Shown: positions 1-7,600, counted from the stretch's first letter. The stretch: 17,973 nt of DNA from CAYWXK01 sp964462515 (GCA_964462515.1 CAYWXK010000061.1:1-17973); one strand, 5' to 3'. Made by a program: numbers and translations. The notes: generated by a model from the sequence alone, not told the origin.

Positions 1-224
1 ACGAGGAATTGCTTGGGTCATCCCTCAACCCACCCGTAACTGACCCATTACTTTTCGAGCTTGTATTCACTTGCGTTTTAATTTATACGCCATTATTTAA
101 AAAAATATTTCAAACATCAAGTCTCGGATGGAAAGAATGGGGAGTATTGTTTGTATTTATGATTATCATATTCTTTCTGGAGGAATTGAGAAAAGCCATA
201 TCAAGAAAAAGTGCGATTTCTTAA
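1..224 (+). CDS. P-type cation-transporting ATPase, C-terminal end (partial)
   Basis: Only the last 73 or so codons of this gene lie in the window; the frame is open to base 3 and ends with TAA at 222-224. The piece has two hydrophobic helices. The first (about LLFELVFTCVLIYTPLF) ends in a proline, followed by a short loop with LGWKEW. The second (about GVLFVFMIIIFFLEE) runs into LRKAISRK. This is the layout of the last two transmembrane helices of P2-type Ca2+/cation ATPases: a helix ending in a Y-x-P, a loop with a W before the last helix, and an E-[LF]-RK tail at the membrane edge. The catalytic domains are outside the window, so the transported ion cannot be named. The TTG at base 9 would give a 71-residue reading but is almost certainly internal. 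Another small two-helix membrane protein is possible but less likely. Confidence 0.68.
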   Translation, partial: EELLGSSLNPPVTDPLLFELVFTCVLIYTPLFKKIFQTSSLGWKEWGVLFVFMIIIFFLEELRKAISRKSAIS

Positions 225-273
225 TGAAGAACCCAGCGATTATGATGTGCTACTGAGCACCCGTTAAAGCCTT

Positions 274-366
274 TTACAACGTCATACTGCCCAGCAAAAG
301 GACAGCCGCATCTGCCGAAACCATCGACCTCGGCCACTCATAAATATATCTTCCCTTTATATCCAT
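274..366 (-). pseudogene. In-frame tail after the pseudopilin; relic of a kinase/DUF4190-type 3' end
   Basis: The pseudopilin stop (TAA, 367-369) is followed immediately and in the same frame by an ATG (364-366) and 30 sense codons ending in TAA at 274-276. The last ten residues read AVLLLGSMTL. The kinase encoded at 3739-5574 ends AVILLGSMTW, in the same frame relative to the stop. At the DNA level 19 bases are identical (282-299 region here, 3746-3764 there), so the two 3' ends are related. No Shine-Dalgarno precedes the ATG. The simplest reading is the leftover 3' end of a deleted paralogue of the kinase or another DUF4190-tailed protein. A short coupled peptide, or an extension reached by stop-codon readthrough, cannot be excluded. 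Confidence 0.4.
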
Positions 367-1134
367 TTAGTAGTCTTTGAACTTTTTCATCCATTGCGGC
401 CAGTTGCTTGGCCGGGCGCCCCCGGCTTTTGTCCAGGTCCCTGCAGTGTTAAATTCTCGATGCCATTTTAAGGTCCATAGTTCTTTTAGCCCGATTTTCC
501 TGACAGAGCCATCCATAAAAAGGGCGTTTACAGACCCGTTATGTCGATTTATACAGAATATACTCATACCACCGTTTCCAAAGTTGTCAGGAAATAACGG
601 AGGTCGGTCTTCGGAATCTGGAAACGACGCATAAAGAGCACAATCTAATACCACAGGCACATTGCTGCCGCCTTTTTGATAGACATTATCCCAGAGTCTC
701 GATGACCTCCCGGAGACAGACTGGCTCAAATAGTAAGCTGGTCCCCAGCCATTGAGGCCGTAGCTGCCGGCGCGGTAGGGATGCACCGGGCAGAACCACG
801 CTTCAAATGTGGTGCCTACACCGCCGGTCCCTGTCCGCCGCGTTGCCATCGGGCAAAATAATTGCTGGTCAAATTTATCAATGTAGTAGGCGAACTGCTG
901 AGTCCGGCAGATATCGCATTTGGCACTGTCAGCCGGGTCTATGAGCATCCCTTCGTGCGTGTAAGCAAGTGTAGAAAATAAAAGTCCCCATTGGTGCAGG
1001 TTCGCCTGACAGGTAACCGCCTTCGCTTGTTTGTTGACCCTTTGCAGAGACGGAAGCAATATCGCCATAAGTAGTGCAATGATGGCTATCACCACTAAAA
1101 GCTCTATCAGGGTAAATCCCTTTTGCCTGCACAT
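367..1134 (-). CDS. Type II secretion-like pseudopilin (prepilin N-terminal methylation domain)
   Basis: This 255-residue protein has a type IV prepilin head: positively charged MCRQKG, predicted prepilin peptidase cleavage after G6, methylated F7, the membrane-essential glutamate E11, and a hydrophobic helix to about residue 28. The rest is an exported globular domain with cysteines at 42, 73, 76, 94 and 115. Near the end is RHNGSVNALFMDGSVRKIG (residues 197-215), the H-x(n)-DG signature found in the large planctomycete pseudopilin families (DUF1559-like). Family knowledge suggests a minor pseudopilin or secreted cell-surface subunit; such genes are often scattered without other secretion genes, as here. 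The ATG at 1134 places the processing site at the usual distance, with a weak purine run upstream. A possible promoter lies at 1229-1258. It is followed in frame by the short tail at 274-366. Confidence 0.9.
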   Translation of the reverse strand: MCRQKGFTLIELLVVIAIIALLMAILLPSLQRVNKQAKAVTCQANLHQWGLLFSTLAYTHEGMLIDPADSAKCDICRTQQFAYYIDKFDQQLFCPMATRRTGTGGVGTTFEAWFCPVHPYRAGSYGLNGWGPAYYLSQSVSGRSSRLWDNVYQKGGSNVPVVLDCALYASFPDSEDRPPLFPDNFGNGGMSIFCINRHNGSVNALFMDGSVRKIGLKELWTLKWHREFNTAGTWTKAGGARPSNWPQWMKKFKDY

Positions 1135-1458
1135 TCCAAATCTCTACTTCTTTTTGTGAGAAGGTTTTACAAGCTGCTAATTCATCATTTAGATAAGTTG
1201 AGCTTACCATTGAGCTTGCCTGCAGTAAATTATAACGCAATCCATCAACGCAGTGCAAGCCTTTCGGGTAAAATTTATATGCATCGAGTAAACTCTGTTC
1301 GAAAGGGGCTTTTCCGGCTCATCCCATAAAAAGGTTGCCTTCCGGAGATGGTAAAAATAACTGTTGTCAGAAAAAAATTTGACGCTGGTTAGAATGTTCT
1401 TGTGTTTTTTTGAATAATGTCTTAAGATATCAGGCATATTTAGCTAAAAGGGCAAACA
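1135..1458. other. Divergent intergenic region between pseudopilin and DUF4097-like gene
   Basis: This 324-bp stretch separates two divergent genes. Reading frames crossing it on either strand are not convincing: no recognisable motif, and biased only by AT content. It holds a perfect minus-strand TATAAT (1229-1234) that may serve the pseudopilin. On the plus side there is a TTGAAT at 1410-1415 and an AAAAGGG at 1446-1452, which is a plausible ribosome site for the gene starting at 1459. No tRNA-like fold, terminator or long repeat was seen. Confidence 0.5.
1229..1258 (-). promoter_or_regulatory. Possible sigma-70 type promoter of the pseudopilin gene
   Basis: On the minus strand a perfect TATAAT lies at 1229-1234. 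A TTGCAC at 1253-1258 is 18 bases upstream and matches the -35 consensus only in TTG. It would give a leader of about 88 nt before the ATG at 1134. The -10 box is good and the -35 box weak. Confidence 0.4.
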
Positions 1459-2244
1459 ATGAAGACACTTGCAAAAAACCTGACCCTGGCAGTATTCTTT
1501 TGGCTGTCGGTGCTTTTTGCCGGTTGCTGTATCAACGTGGGTGAATTGTTCAGGGCCAAATATCGGACAACAGAACACCTTTCAATTCCCATTGAAGGTG
1601 TCACCGATTTGGATGTCCAGACACATATCGGCTCGATAACTGTTACCGGCAGCAACGTAACTGACTGCAATATCGTTGCTGAAATTACCGTAAAAGCTGC
1701 CACAAGGGACAATGCCCGTAAGCTTGCTGAGCAGGTCAAAATAGAACTGGCCGCCTCAGACAATAAACTTGCTGTAACAAATCGAAAGCCTGATTCTCTT
1801 TCCGATAAGCGCCTTACTGTAAATCTAAAGGTCACTGTTCCTGCATCAATAAATCTTACCTGCGCAGCTCATGTTGGAACAATCAAGGTTTCTGACATCC
1901 GGGGCCGAATCCTGGCATCCACAAATGTTGGTTCTATTATTTGCAGCAAGGTCTTCTCCAACCTTGCTCTGACAGCAAACGTCGGCTCTATCGAAGTAAA
2001 ATGTGACGATGATGCCCCACCCGCCTGCAACGCCGAGATTATAACCAACGTCGGCAGTATAAACTTTGTCGGTCCGTCACACCTGTCGGCGAAAGTTAAT
2101 GCCTCGACAAACGTAGGCTCAATAAAAACTCGCAGGCCGATGACAATTACGGGCAACCTCAAAAAGTCCATAACAGGCACCATAGGTGTCGGCGAAGGCC
2201 AAATCCGCCTCAAGACAAATGTTGGTTCAATAAAGATAGAATAG
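1459..2244 (+). CDS. DUF4097-like repeat protein with lipoprotein signal
   Basis: The product has 261 residues. Residues 1-23 form a signal with hydrophobic core LTLAVFFWLSVLF and a lipobox-like FAGC ending at C23, so a lipid-anchored envelope protein is likely; F at the -3 position is slightly atypical. After residue 50 it is almost all short beta-strands built around the recurring core [NH]-[VI]-G-[ST]-I. This occurs at 56-60, 138-142, 156-160, 174-178, 197-201, 218-222 and 254-258, with a degenerate copy near 240, spaced mainly 18-23 residues apart. This matches the beta-solenoid character of DUF4097/DUF2807 'putative adhesin' domains, whose function is largely unknown. The ATG at 1459 has an AAAAGGG ribosome site six bases upstream. 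No terminator hairpin is visible after the stop. Confidence 0.78.
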   Translation: MKTLAKNLTLAVFFWLSVLFAGCCINVGELFRAKYRTTEHLSIPIEGVTDLDVQTHIGSITVTGSNVTDCNIVAEITVKAATRDNARKLAEQVKIELAASDNKLAVTNRKPDSLSDKRLTVNLKVTVPASINLTCAAHVGTIKVSDIRGRILASTNVGSIICSKVFSNLALTANVGSIEVKCDDDAPPACNAEIITNVGSINFVGPSHLSAKVNASTNVGSIKTRRPMTITGNLKKSITGTIGVGEGQIRLKTNVGSIKIE

Positions 2245-2428
2245 CCTTTAACACCTTTTTCTTCTGTTTGCCTTCTATTACCTGAATATATGCGTAGCGA
2301 AACATTTGGCGACATATCTTCTTCTCTCCAGCCGCGATATATTTGAAGAGAATAGTGCCATCGCTCTCGTGACAGACCTTGAAACGTTACCAGTTCGTGT
2401 ATGTTCGAGTATCCCGCTTGATTAGCCG

Positions 2429-2457
2429 TTTATATTTCCGGGACAATGTGTTATAAA
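2429..2457 (+). promoter_or_regulatory. Probable promoter giving a leaderless transcript (gene at 2468)
   Basis: TATAAA at 2452-2457 with a loose TTTATA at 2429-2434, spacer 17. The start codon follows the -10 box by 7 nt (GTG 2465) or 10 nt (ATG 2468), where the transcription start itself is expected. No Shine-Dalgarno is present. This is an inference from spacing only. Confidence 0.4.
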
Positions 2458-2467
2458 TAGCAGCGTG

Positions 2468-3595
2468 ATGGTTCCAAAGAGGTCTATCTTAGCTGTTTTT
2501 TTGGTTGGGTTGTCAATAGCTGTGTGTGGGCTTCGCGGTCGGTCCTGCGCTGCACAGCCATTGCGGACGGTTGGCTCGAATCAGATAAAATCTGTGCAGA
2601 GAATTAAGCTTCCTATTGAGATACACATCGTCATTGTCAAATATTTCCCGCTCGATGGCGACAGGATAGACGTCAGGGTTACGGGGGACTGGGGTGACTT
2701 GCTATCGGCAACGCGCGAAAAGACCGAGCGGATAACACGGCAGACTATCACTTCGCTGGAGGAGGGCTCACGCTACCATGGCTACAAGGATAGGAACGCC
2801 AAACCGAGTCTTAAATACAAGATTTTGGATGTCAGGGAATTTTTGCAGCCCTTACCCCTTCGGACCAAACGGCCGGGCGACAAGGTGCCGATGACCGACT
2901 ACGCCAAAATTATGGCCGACATAGACATCAAAACATTTGTCGAGCAAAAGGGTGTCAAAGAGGTCTGGTTATTCGCTTATCACGGCGATGTCGTAGGACT
3001 GTGGGAATCGAATATGTCCAGCCCTTATGGTGACGTGAGCAATTCCGACTGTGACACCAACGACCTGCCGGTCCTCAAACACACATATACGGTGTATCAT
3101 TACAACTATCAACGGGACGTAGGCGAGGCGGTCGAGGACCATACACATCAGATTGAATATCTGCTCAACTACGTCGATGGCAGGGATACTACACCAACAG
3201 ACAAATGGCCGGACCTGCTGTTTTGGGGCAAGTTTGTCGGAAGCGATGTCTCAGACAAAATGGTTCCGGTCAAAACGCAGGATGGCAGGCAAGTTTATCG
3301 CTGCGGCTGGACACATTATGCACCCAATAGTGAAAGTGACTATGATTGGTCAAATCCGAGGACCATCGAAACAGACATCGAGGATTGGCAGCCGGAAGGA
3401 GTGGGTAAAACACAGAAGATTAACTGCAACCGCTGGCAGGGCAACGACCTCAAGTGGAAGATATACTGGATGCAAAACATACCTGGAGCGAATAACGGCC
3501 TGGCGTTTAAGGGGAAACGCCTGACCAACTGGTGGATTTTTAAGGGTGACTGGGATTATGTTGCGACCAATAAGGTTCGCTTAGTCGAACGTTAG
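2468..3595 (+). CDS. Secreted protein of unknown family, about 375 residues
   Basis: I do not recognise the family. A GTG at 2465 precedes the ATG at 2468; I prefer the ATG, and neither has a ribosome site. The N-terminus has a basic MVPKR, a hydrophobic core (about ILAVFLVGLSIAV) and a likely signal peptidase I site after the AA of SCAA, followed by QPLR. The mature part (about 345 residues) has no further membrane helix, repeats or catalytic signature I can name. It is rich in W, Y, H and D. Three blocks look family-conserved: KEVWLFAYHGD around residues 165-175; VEDHTHQIEYLLNYVDGRD around 223-241; and the C-terminal run from RCGWTHYAPNSESDYDW through NWWIFKGDWDY. The many aromatic and acidic residues would suit a carbohydrate- or metal-binding secreted protein or enzyme, but that is speculation. 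It lies between an envelope lipoprotein and a convergent kinase gene. Confidence 0.8.
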   Translation: MVPKRSILAVFLVGLSIAVCGLRGRSCAAQPLRTVGSNQIKSVQRIKLPIEIHIVIVKYFPLDGDRIDVRVTGDWGDLLSATREKTERITRQTITSLEEGSRYHGYKDRNAKPSLKYKILDVREFLQPLPLRTKRPGDKVPMTDYAKIMADIDIKTFVEQKGVKEVWLFAYHGDVVGLWESNMSSPYGDVSNSDCDTNDLPVLKHTYTVYHYNYQRDVGEAVEDHTHQIEYLLNYVDGRDTTPTDKWPDLLFWGKFVGSDVSDKMVPVKTQDGRQVYRCGWTHYAPNSESDYDWSNPRTIETDIEDWQPEGVGKTQKINCNRWQGNDLKWKIYWMQNIPGANNGLAFKGKRLTNWWIFKGDWDYVATNKVRLVER

Positions 3596-3738
3596 GCCAA
3601 AGAATGGATAGTCTTTTTATCTGCGCTTTCCAGAAGACAGATTATCAGGTAGCCGGTTTCATTAGCTTATAAAGCTGCCGTGCGATTTTGCTTTTTACAC
3701 TTTTTTCCCGGTGACTTATAGGTGTCTGACAAACTTGC

Positions 3739-5574
3739 TTACCATGTCATACTGCCCAGCAAAATGACGGCTGAAATTGCCGCAAATACAATGCCTGCAA
3801 TGGCAAAACCTGCCTGACCAAACTGGTCTCGGTAATTCTTGACATTTTTTATCGCCATCACGCCAAAAAGGATAGCAAGAAAAGTCGTTGTGAATCCGAA
3901 CGAAAACCGTGTCGCAAAACCCCTGCTGACAGTTACAACGAATATACTCACCAGCCCCAATACAAAAGAAGCAATTGCCATACCGAGTCTTGTGCCCGCT
4001 GTCTCTGTGCCGGCTTGCTGTTCAGCCGGATTTTTCTCGCTTCTAAGCTTACTAAACTCCGCTTTTTCACGACTGACCGCAGACTTGACCTCTTCTACCG
4101 CCGATACTACAAACTCTCTGATTTTCGGCGGTATGGAAACACCTATCCCGACAAGTCGGGATTGGCCAAATGCCGCCTTTATCTCCTTTTTCATTAAAAG
4201 CACTAACGCCCAGATTCCCATCGGTAGTCCGATTATAGCACCTGGGAGAAATGGCAAAACCGCCGCGGCGCTCCCTGCCACAGCCATACGATGGGAACGC
4301 AATCGCATCATATTGTATGCGCCAACGACTACAAGGATGCCGGGTGCAGCCAAGAAACCTATGACAAGAAATTCAGCCGCTCCGGGTAAAAACCCGAAGG
4401 TGTTGCCACTGATGGCAAATCCTCGCTGAACCAGTCTGACAAGTGCTCCTATCACGGCTCCTACAACGACCAAGCAGTTGATAAGCCCGGACACCATTAA
4501 ACCCGCTGCTGGAATCCACACACGATGCCGTATGGTCTCGATACTATCACTGCTTACCGCAGCGATTGGATGCCCCGTGCCAGCCTGACCCTCCGTAAAG
4601 CGAATTGTCTCAACATCGGTCTTCACTTGTGAAGCATACTGATAGCGGCGCTCCGGCTCCTTCTCTAATGTTTTGAGCACAACTTCATCCAGCCGAACAT
4701 CGACGCAAACCTTTTGCGAGGGAGGTAGAAACCGCCCTAATGGCAGCTCACCGGTCAGCATCTCGTAGAAAACCACGCCTAACGAGTAAATGTCGGCACG
4801 ATGGTCAACCTCGTGTGGATGTTCAATCTGCTCCGGTGCCATATAGTGAGGTGTGCCCATCTTCTGCGACGGGCCTGTCAATGTATATGTCGTTGCCGGC
4901 TTGTCTAACAGCTTTGCCAGTCCGAAGTCAGCGATTTTAACTCGGCCTTTTTTGTCCAGCAGAATGTTCTCCGGCTTGATGTCACGATGCACGATTCCTT
5001 CTTCGTGTGCATACTGTAAGGCCTCGCAGATTTGGGGGACAATCGCAAGCGCATCCTGCGGCTTAAGCTGGCCGCCCTGCAGAACGTGACGTAAATTGGC
5101 GCCATCCACAAACTCCATTATGAAATAATATAGTCCTTTATCCGTCTGGCCAAAATCGTGCACCGTAATAATGTTGGGATGATTTAAGAGGGCCATTGAG
5201 CGGGCTTCTCGCCCAAATCGCTCTGCAAAAAAAGATTCCTGGCCTACCTCCGGCGGCAAAATTTTTAGCGCCACAAGCCGGTCAAGCTGCTTTTGCCTGG
5301 CCTTATAAACAGCGCCCATCCCACCCTGGCCCAGAAGTTCTAAAATTTCTAATTGAGGAAATTGCTTTGCCAGCTCCGCCGGTTCTGGCGGGATAAAACC
5401 GCCTTGCGGTTTTTCACTGGCCGAAGGTACACCTTCTTTATCGGAGTTGCTGTATTTTTCAGTTTGTTCGCCGGTTCGCAGGCCAATCTTCATAAGGCAT
5501 TGCGGACACAGACCTTGCGGCGCATCAGCCGGCAATTCGCCTCCACATTCAGAACAGTGTCTTTCATTGGCCAT
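3739..5574 (-). CDS. Zinc-ribbon Ser/Thr protein kinase with multi-pass membrane tail
   Basis: This 611-residue protein begins with a zinc ribbon (C7-x2-C10 and C23-x2-C26). A complete PknB-like kinase domain follows (about 75-325): glycine loop GQGGMGAVY 82-90, lysine K104, HRD catalytic loop 197-199, DFG 217-219 and APE 246-248. All key residues are present, so it should be active. Behind it are hydrophobic segments at about 353-380, 398-421 and 431-462, a charged cytoplasmic stretch (about 480-525), and a DUF4190-like pair of helices (about 528-550 and 560-608). It should phosphorylate Ser/Thr on cytoplasmic partners while anchored in the membrane. The gene lies 104 bp downstream of, and on the same strand as, an ECF-like sigma factor, its most likely partner. 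AAAGGAG five bases before the ATG fixes the start. A perfect palindrome sits inside the gene at 4145-4162. Confidence 0.92.
   Translation of the reverse strand: MANERHCSECGGELPADAPQGLCPQCLMKIGLRTGEQTEKYSNSDKEGVPSASEKPQGGFIPPEPAELAKQFPQLEILELLGQGGMGAVYKARQKQLDRLVALKILPPEVGQESFFAERFGREARSMALLNHPNIITVHDFGQTDKGLYYFIMEFVDGANLRHVLQGGQLKPQDALAIVPQICEALQYAHEEGIVHRDIKPENILLDKKGRVKIADFGLAKLLDKPATTYTLTGPSQKMGTPHYMAPEQIEHPHEVDHRADIYSLGVVFYEMLTGELPLGRFLPPSQKVCVDVRLDEVVLKTLEKEPERRYQYASQVKTDVETIRFTEGQAGTGHPIAAVSSDSIETIRHRVWIPAAGLMVSGLINCLVVVGAVIGALVRLVQRGFAISGNTFGFLPGAAEFLVIGFLAAPGILVVVGAYNMMRLRSHRMAVAGSAAAVLPFLPGAIIGLPMGIWALVLLMKKEIKAAFGQSRLVGIGVSIPPKIREFVVSAVEEVKSAVSREKAEFSKLRSEKNPAEQQAGTETAGTRLGMAIASFVLGLVSIFVVTVSRGFATRFSFGFTTTFLAILFGVMAIKNVKNYRDQFGQAGFAIAGIVFAAISAVILLGSMTW
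4145..4162. repeat. Perfect palindromic element inside the kinase gene
   Basis: The bases ATCCCGACAAGTCGGGAT form two 8-base arms around an AA centre. In the minus-strand coding frame it encodes part of SRLVGIG (about residues 472-478), in the charged linker just after a membrane helix, a tolerant site for an insertion. It has the look of a dispersed palindromic repeat captured in a gene. One copy only is seen in this window. Confidence 0.5.
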
Positions 5575-5678
5575 AATAGCTCCTTTCTGCTGTTTTCTGT
5601 TTCCACCTATTACTAAAGCAAACCAGCCGAAAGGTTACAAGTCATCCGATATTTTTTTCAATTATCAGGATAAATGAC

Positions 5679-6428
5679 TCAATTAGATAATGCAGCAAAA
5701 AGTTCGCGAATCTCTTCAGAAATCTCTTCTTCGGTAGTAACGGTTTGAGCAATTTCATTTCGTAGTAGTTCCCGGTAGCGTTTGCGCAGGCGATGAACCG
5801 CAACCTTTACCGCTGCCTCGCTTATATTTAATTGAGTCGCTGCATCCCTGTAAGATATCGGGCTTTTCTTTGCAGTTAAATAGACCTTCAGGTTCTCAAA
5901 AAGCTCCTGTTTATTTTTGCCGGCGAACTCATCCTGCAGCGCAGCCATTGTTCGATTAAGAACAGTCATTGCCCAGGAACGTTCAAATAACTTTTCTGCT
6001 GTTAATTCGTGAATTGCTTCAAGGCCGTATTGATGTTCTGCACTATCAATATCTAAAGAAAGAATTTTCTCACCACCGCCTCGTTTTTTGGAACGTATGC
6101 GGTCAAGCTCATTAGCGACAAAGTTTTTCAGAGAAGCCAAAAGAAACGAACGGAATTTACCCTGTTTTGGGTCAGCCAGCCGCAGACCCCGTTTTTCCAA
6201 TAGATGGGCAAAAAACGCCTGAGTATAGTCCTCTGCCTGGTGACAATTATGGCCCTGGCGGCGTAAATACGCATAAAGCGGGAACCAGTATGTCTGGCAG
6301 AGCGTCTCCAGTGCCTGCCGATATTTAGTTGACTCAGGCTTGCCCGCAGCGCTGACTACGCTCCAGTGTGTAGTCGCAAATCGCGCACTGCCCGTTGAGG
6401 TGCGATGATTTCGATTTCTATTTGACAT
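5679..6428 (-). CDS. ECF-like RNA polymerase sigma factor (planctomycete type)
   Basis: This 249-residue protein has the sigma2-sigma4 layout of ECF sigma factors. The N-terminal FATTHWSVVSAAG (residues 18-29) is the usual head of a sigma family abundant in Planctomycetes. Sigma2 covers about 36-115, with the core-binding AEDYTQAFFAHLL (65-77) and the -10-reading FRSFLLASLKNFVANELDRIRSKKRGG. A linker spans about 116-155. Sigma4 covers about 158-225, with the helix-turn-helix ISYRDAATQLNISEAAVKVAVHR (191-213). The acidic C-terminal tail (TEEEISEEIRELFAAL) is short. No anti-sigma factor gene is adjacent. Instead a Ser/Thr kinase follows on the same strand, suggesting control by phosphorylation, as shown for other kinase-linked ECF groups. 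The target promoters cannot be read from this window. Confidence 0.92.
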   Translation of the reverse strand: MSNRNRNHRTSTGSARFATTHWSVVSAAGKPESTKYRQALETLCQTYWFPLYAYLRRQGHNCHQAEDYTQAFFAHLLEKRGLRLADPKQGKFRSFLLASLKNFVANELDRIRSKKRGGGEKILSLDIDSAEHQYGLEAIHELTAEKLFERSWAMTVLNRTMAALQDEFAGKNKQELFENLKVYLTAKKSPISYRDAATQLNISEAAVKVAVHRLRKRYRELLRNEIAQTVTTEEEISEEIRELFAALSN

Positions 6429-6509
6429 TTTATTTTAAACCTTACCTTTTGCATTTTAATATGTGATTTTGCTTTTTGCATTATGATTTTTTGAATTAAG
6501 AGCTGCCGA

Positions 6510-6538
6510 TTGCTAAAAGTCCGTATTTTGCTTACAAT
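6510..6538 (+). promoter_or_regulatory. Probable promoter of the glycosyltransferase gene, leaderless
   Basis: TTGCTA (6510-6515), a 17-base spacer and TACAAT (6533-6538). The ATG at 6548 comes nine bases after the -10 box and no ribosome site precedes it, so the transcript would start within a few bases of the start codon. It sits in the 119-bp divergent gap to the sigma gene. Confidence 0.5.
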
Positions 6539-6547
6539 TACTCCGCT

Positions 6548-7600
6548 ATGCCGTCAACCATCGAAAACATTTTGATAATAAAGCCGAGCTCTCTTGGCGA
6601 CATCGTCCTCGCTTTGCCGGCCCTTACGGCTTTACGCAAAAGTTTCCCCGATGCTAAAATTAGCTGGCTTATCCGCCCCGAGTTTGCTGGGCTTCTCGAA
6701 AACCACCCTCACTTGACGCAAGTTATCCCATTCGACCGCAAGTTCCTTGCAAAAGCCTGGTTCAATCCCTATGCTTTCTTTTCTCTTTTGTCGCTTATCC
6801 GGAAGATTCGCCGTAATAAATTCGATGTTATCTTTGACTTTCAGGGTCTTTTCCGAACCGCCTCTTTAGCCTGGCTATCCGGCTGTAAAAAACGCTATGG
6901 CCTCTTCGACTCCAGAGAATTCGCCCATCTTTTTTACACCGATATTATTGAGCAAACCCAAGCCTGCATCCATCTTGTTGATTATTACTTAAAAGTCGTT
7001 AAAGCAGCCGGCGCCACTGATACCGCCGTCCAGTTTGTATTACCTGATGACCGTCCTGCCGCCGATTCCATAAAAAATTTACTTAAAAGTAACCACATCG
7101 AACCAGATAATTATGCCGTCCTTATACCAGGCTCCGCCCAGCCTGACAAACACTGGCCTATCGAACGCTTCGCCGAATTAGCCGATAGAATCTCATCGGA
7201 TTTTAATTTTTCAATCGTCGCTGTTGGAACCGCCTCCGAAGCAGACATTATTGAGAAGCTCAAGACCTTTTCCAAAACCCAAATAGCAAACCTTGCTGGC
7301 CGGACAACTCTAAAGCAACTGACATCTTTACTACGGGCTGCCAGGCTGGTAGTAACCAACGACACCGGCCCAGGCCACATCACAGCAGCATTAAGTGTGC
7401 CTTTGGTTATGATATTTGGCTGGTCCAATCCCCTCCGGCTCGGCCCATACAAAAGAAAAGACTGTGTTGTTGCAATCGAACCCGACAAAAGAGGCACCAC
7501 TCGCCGTAGCACTAATCCAACCCACGACATCAAAGCTATAACCGTAGATGATGTGTATAAAAGAGTTTGCCAGCAGTTGAAAAGTGACTCATCAAGATAG
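6548..7600 (+). CDS. Glycosyltransferase family 9 (heptosyltransferase-like)
   Basis: This 350-residue protein has the GT-B fold signatures of the lipopolysaccharide heptosyltransferase family (GT9). The first beta-strand and loop are ILIIKPSSLGDIVLALPAL (8-26), with the catalytic-type aspartate D18 after SSLG. The second half carries IPGSAQPDKHWPIERFAEL (193-211) with K201, and VVTNDTGPGHITAALSVPLVMIFG (268-291), the TNDTG-x-x-H nucleotide-sugar site. FDFQGLFRT (96-104) is the usual D-x-Q-G motif. The length is normal. It should transfer a heptose or similar sugar from a nucleotide sugar to an outer-membrane glycolipid core at the inner face of the cytoplasmic membrane. The exact acceptor and sugar are unknown, so WaaC/WaaF naming is avoided. 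No other LPS genes are nearby. It ends 14 bp from the convergent ileS stop, with a run of G between them. Confidence 0.92.
   Translation: MPSTIENILIIKPSSLGDIVLALPALTALRKSFPDAKISWLIRPEFAGLLENHPHLTQVIPFDRKFLAKAWFNPYAFFSLLSLIRKIRRNKFDVIFDFQGLFRTASLAWLSGCKKRYGLFDSREFAHLFYTDIIEQTQACIHLVDYYLKVVKAAGATDTAVQFVLPDDRPAADSIKNLLKSNHIEPDNYAVLIPGSAQPDKHWPIERFAELADRISSDFNFSIVAVGTASEADIIEKLKTFSKTQIANLAGRTTLKQLTSLLRAARLVVTNDTGPGHITAALSVPLVMIFGWSNPLRLGPYKRKDCVVAIEPDKRGTTRRSTNPTHDIKAITVDDVYKRVCQQLKSDSSR

Noticed and set aside
929..1258. Minus-strand frame of 109 codons overlapping the pseudopilin start
   Set aside because: It overlaps the well-supported pilin gene in another frame, has no recognisable domain, and its upstream part is the leader region.
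2380..2440. tRNA-like text around 'gttcgagtatcc'
   Set aside because: No acceptor stem, anticodon arm or CCA-like end could be paired around it.
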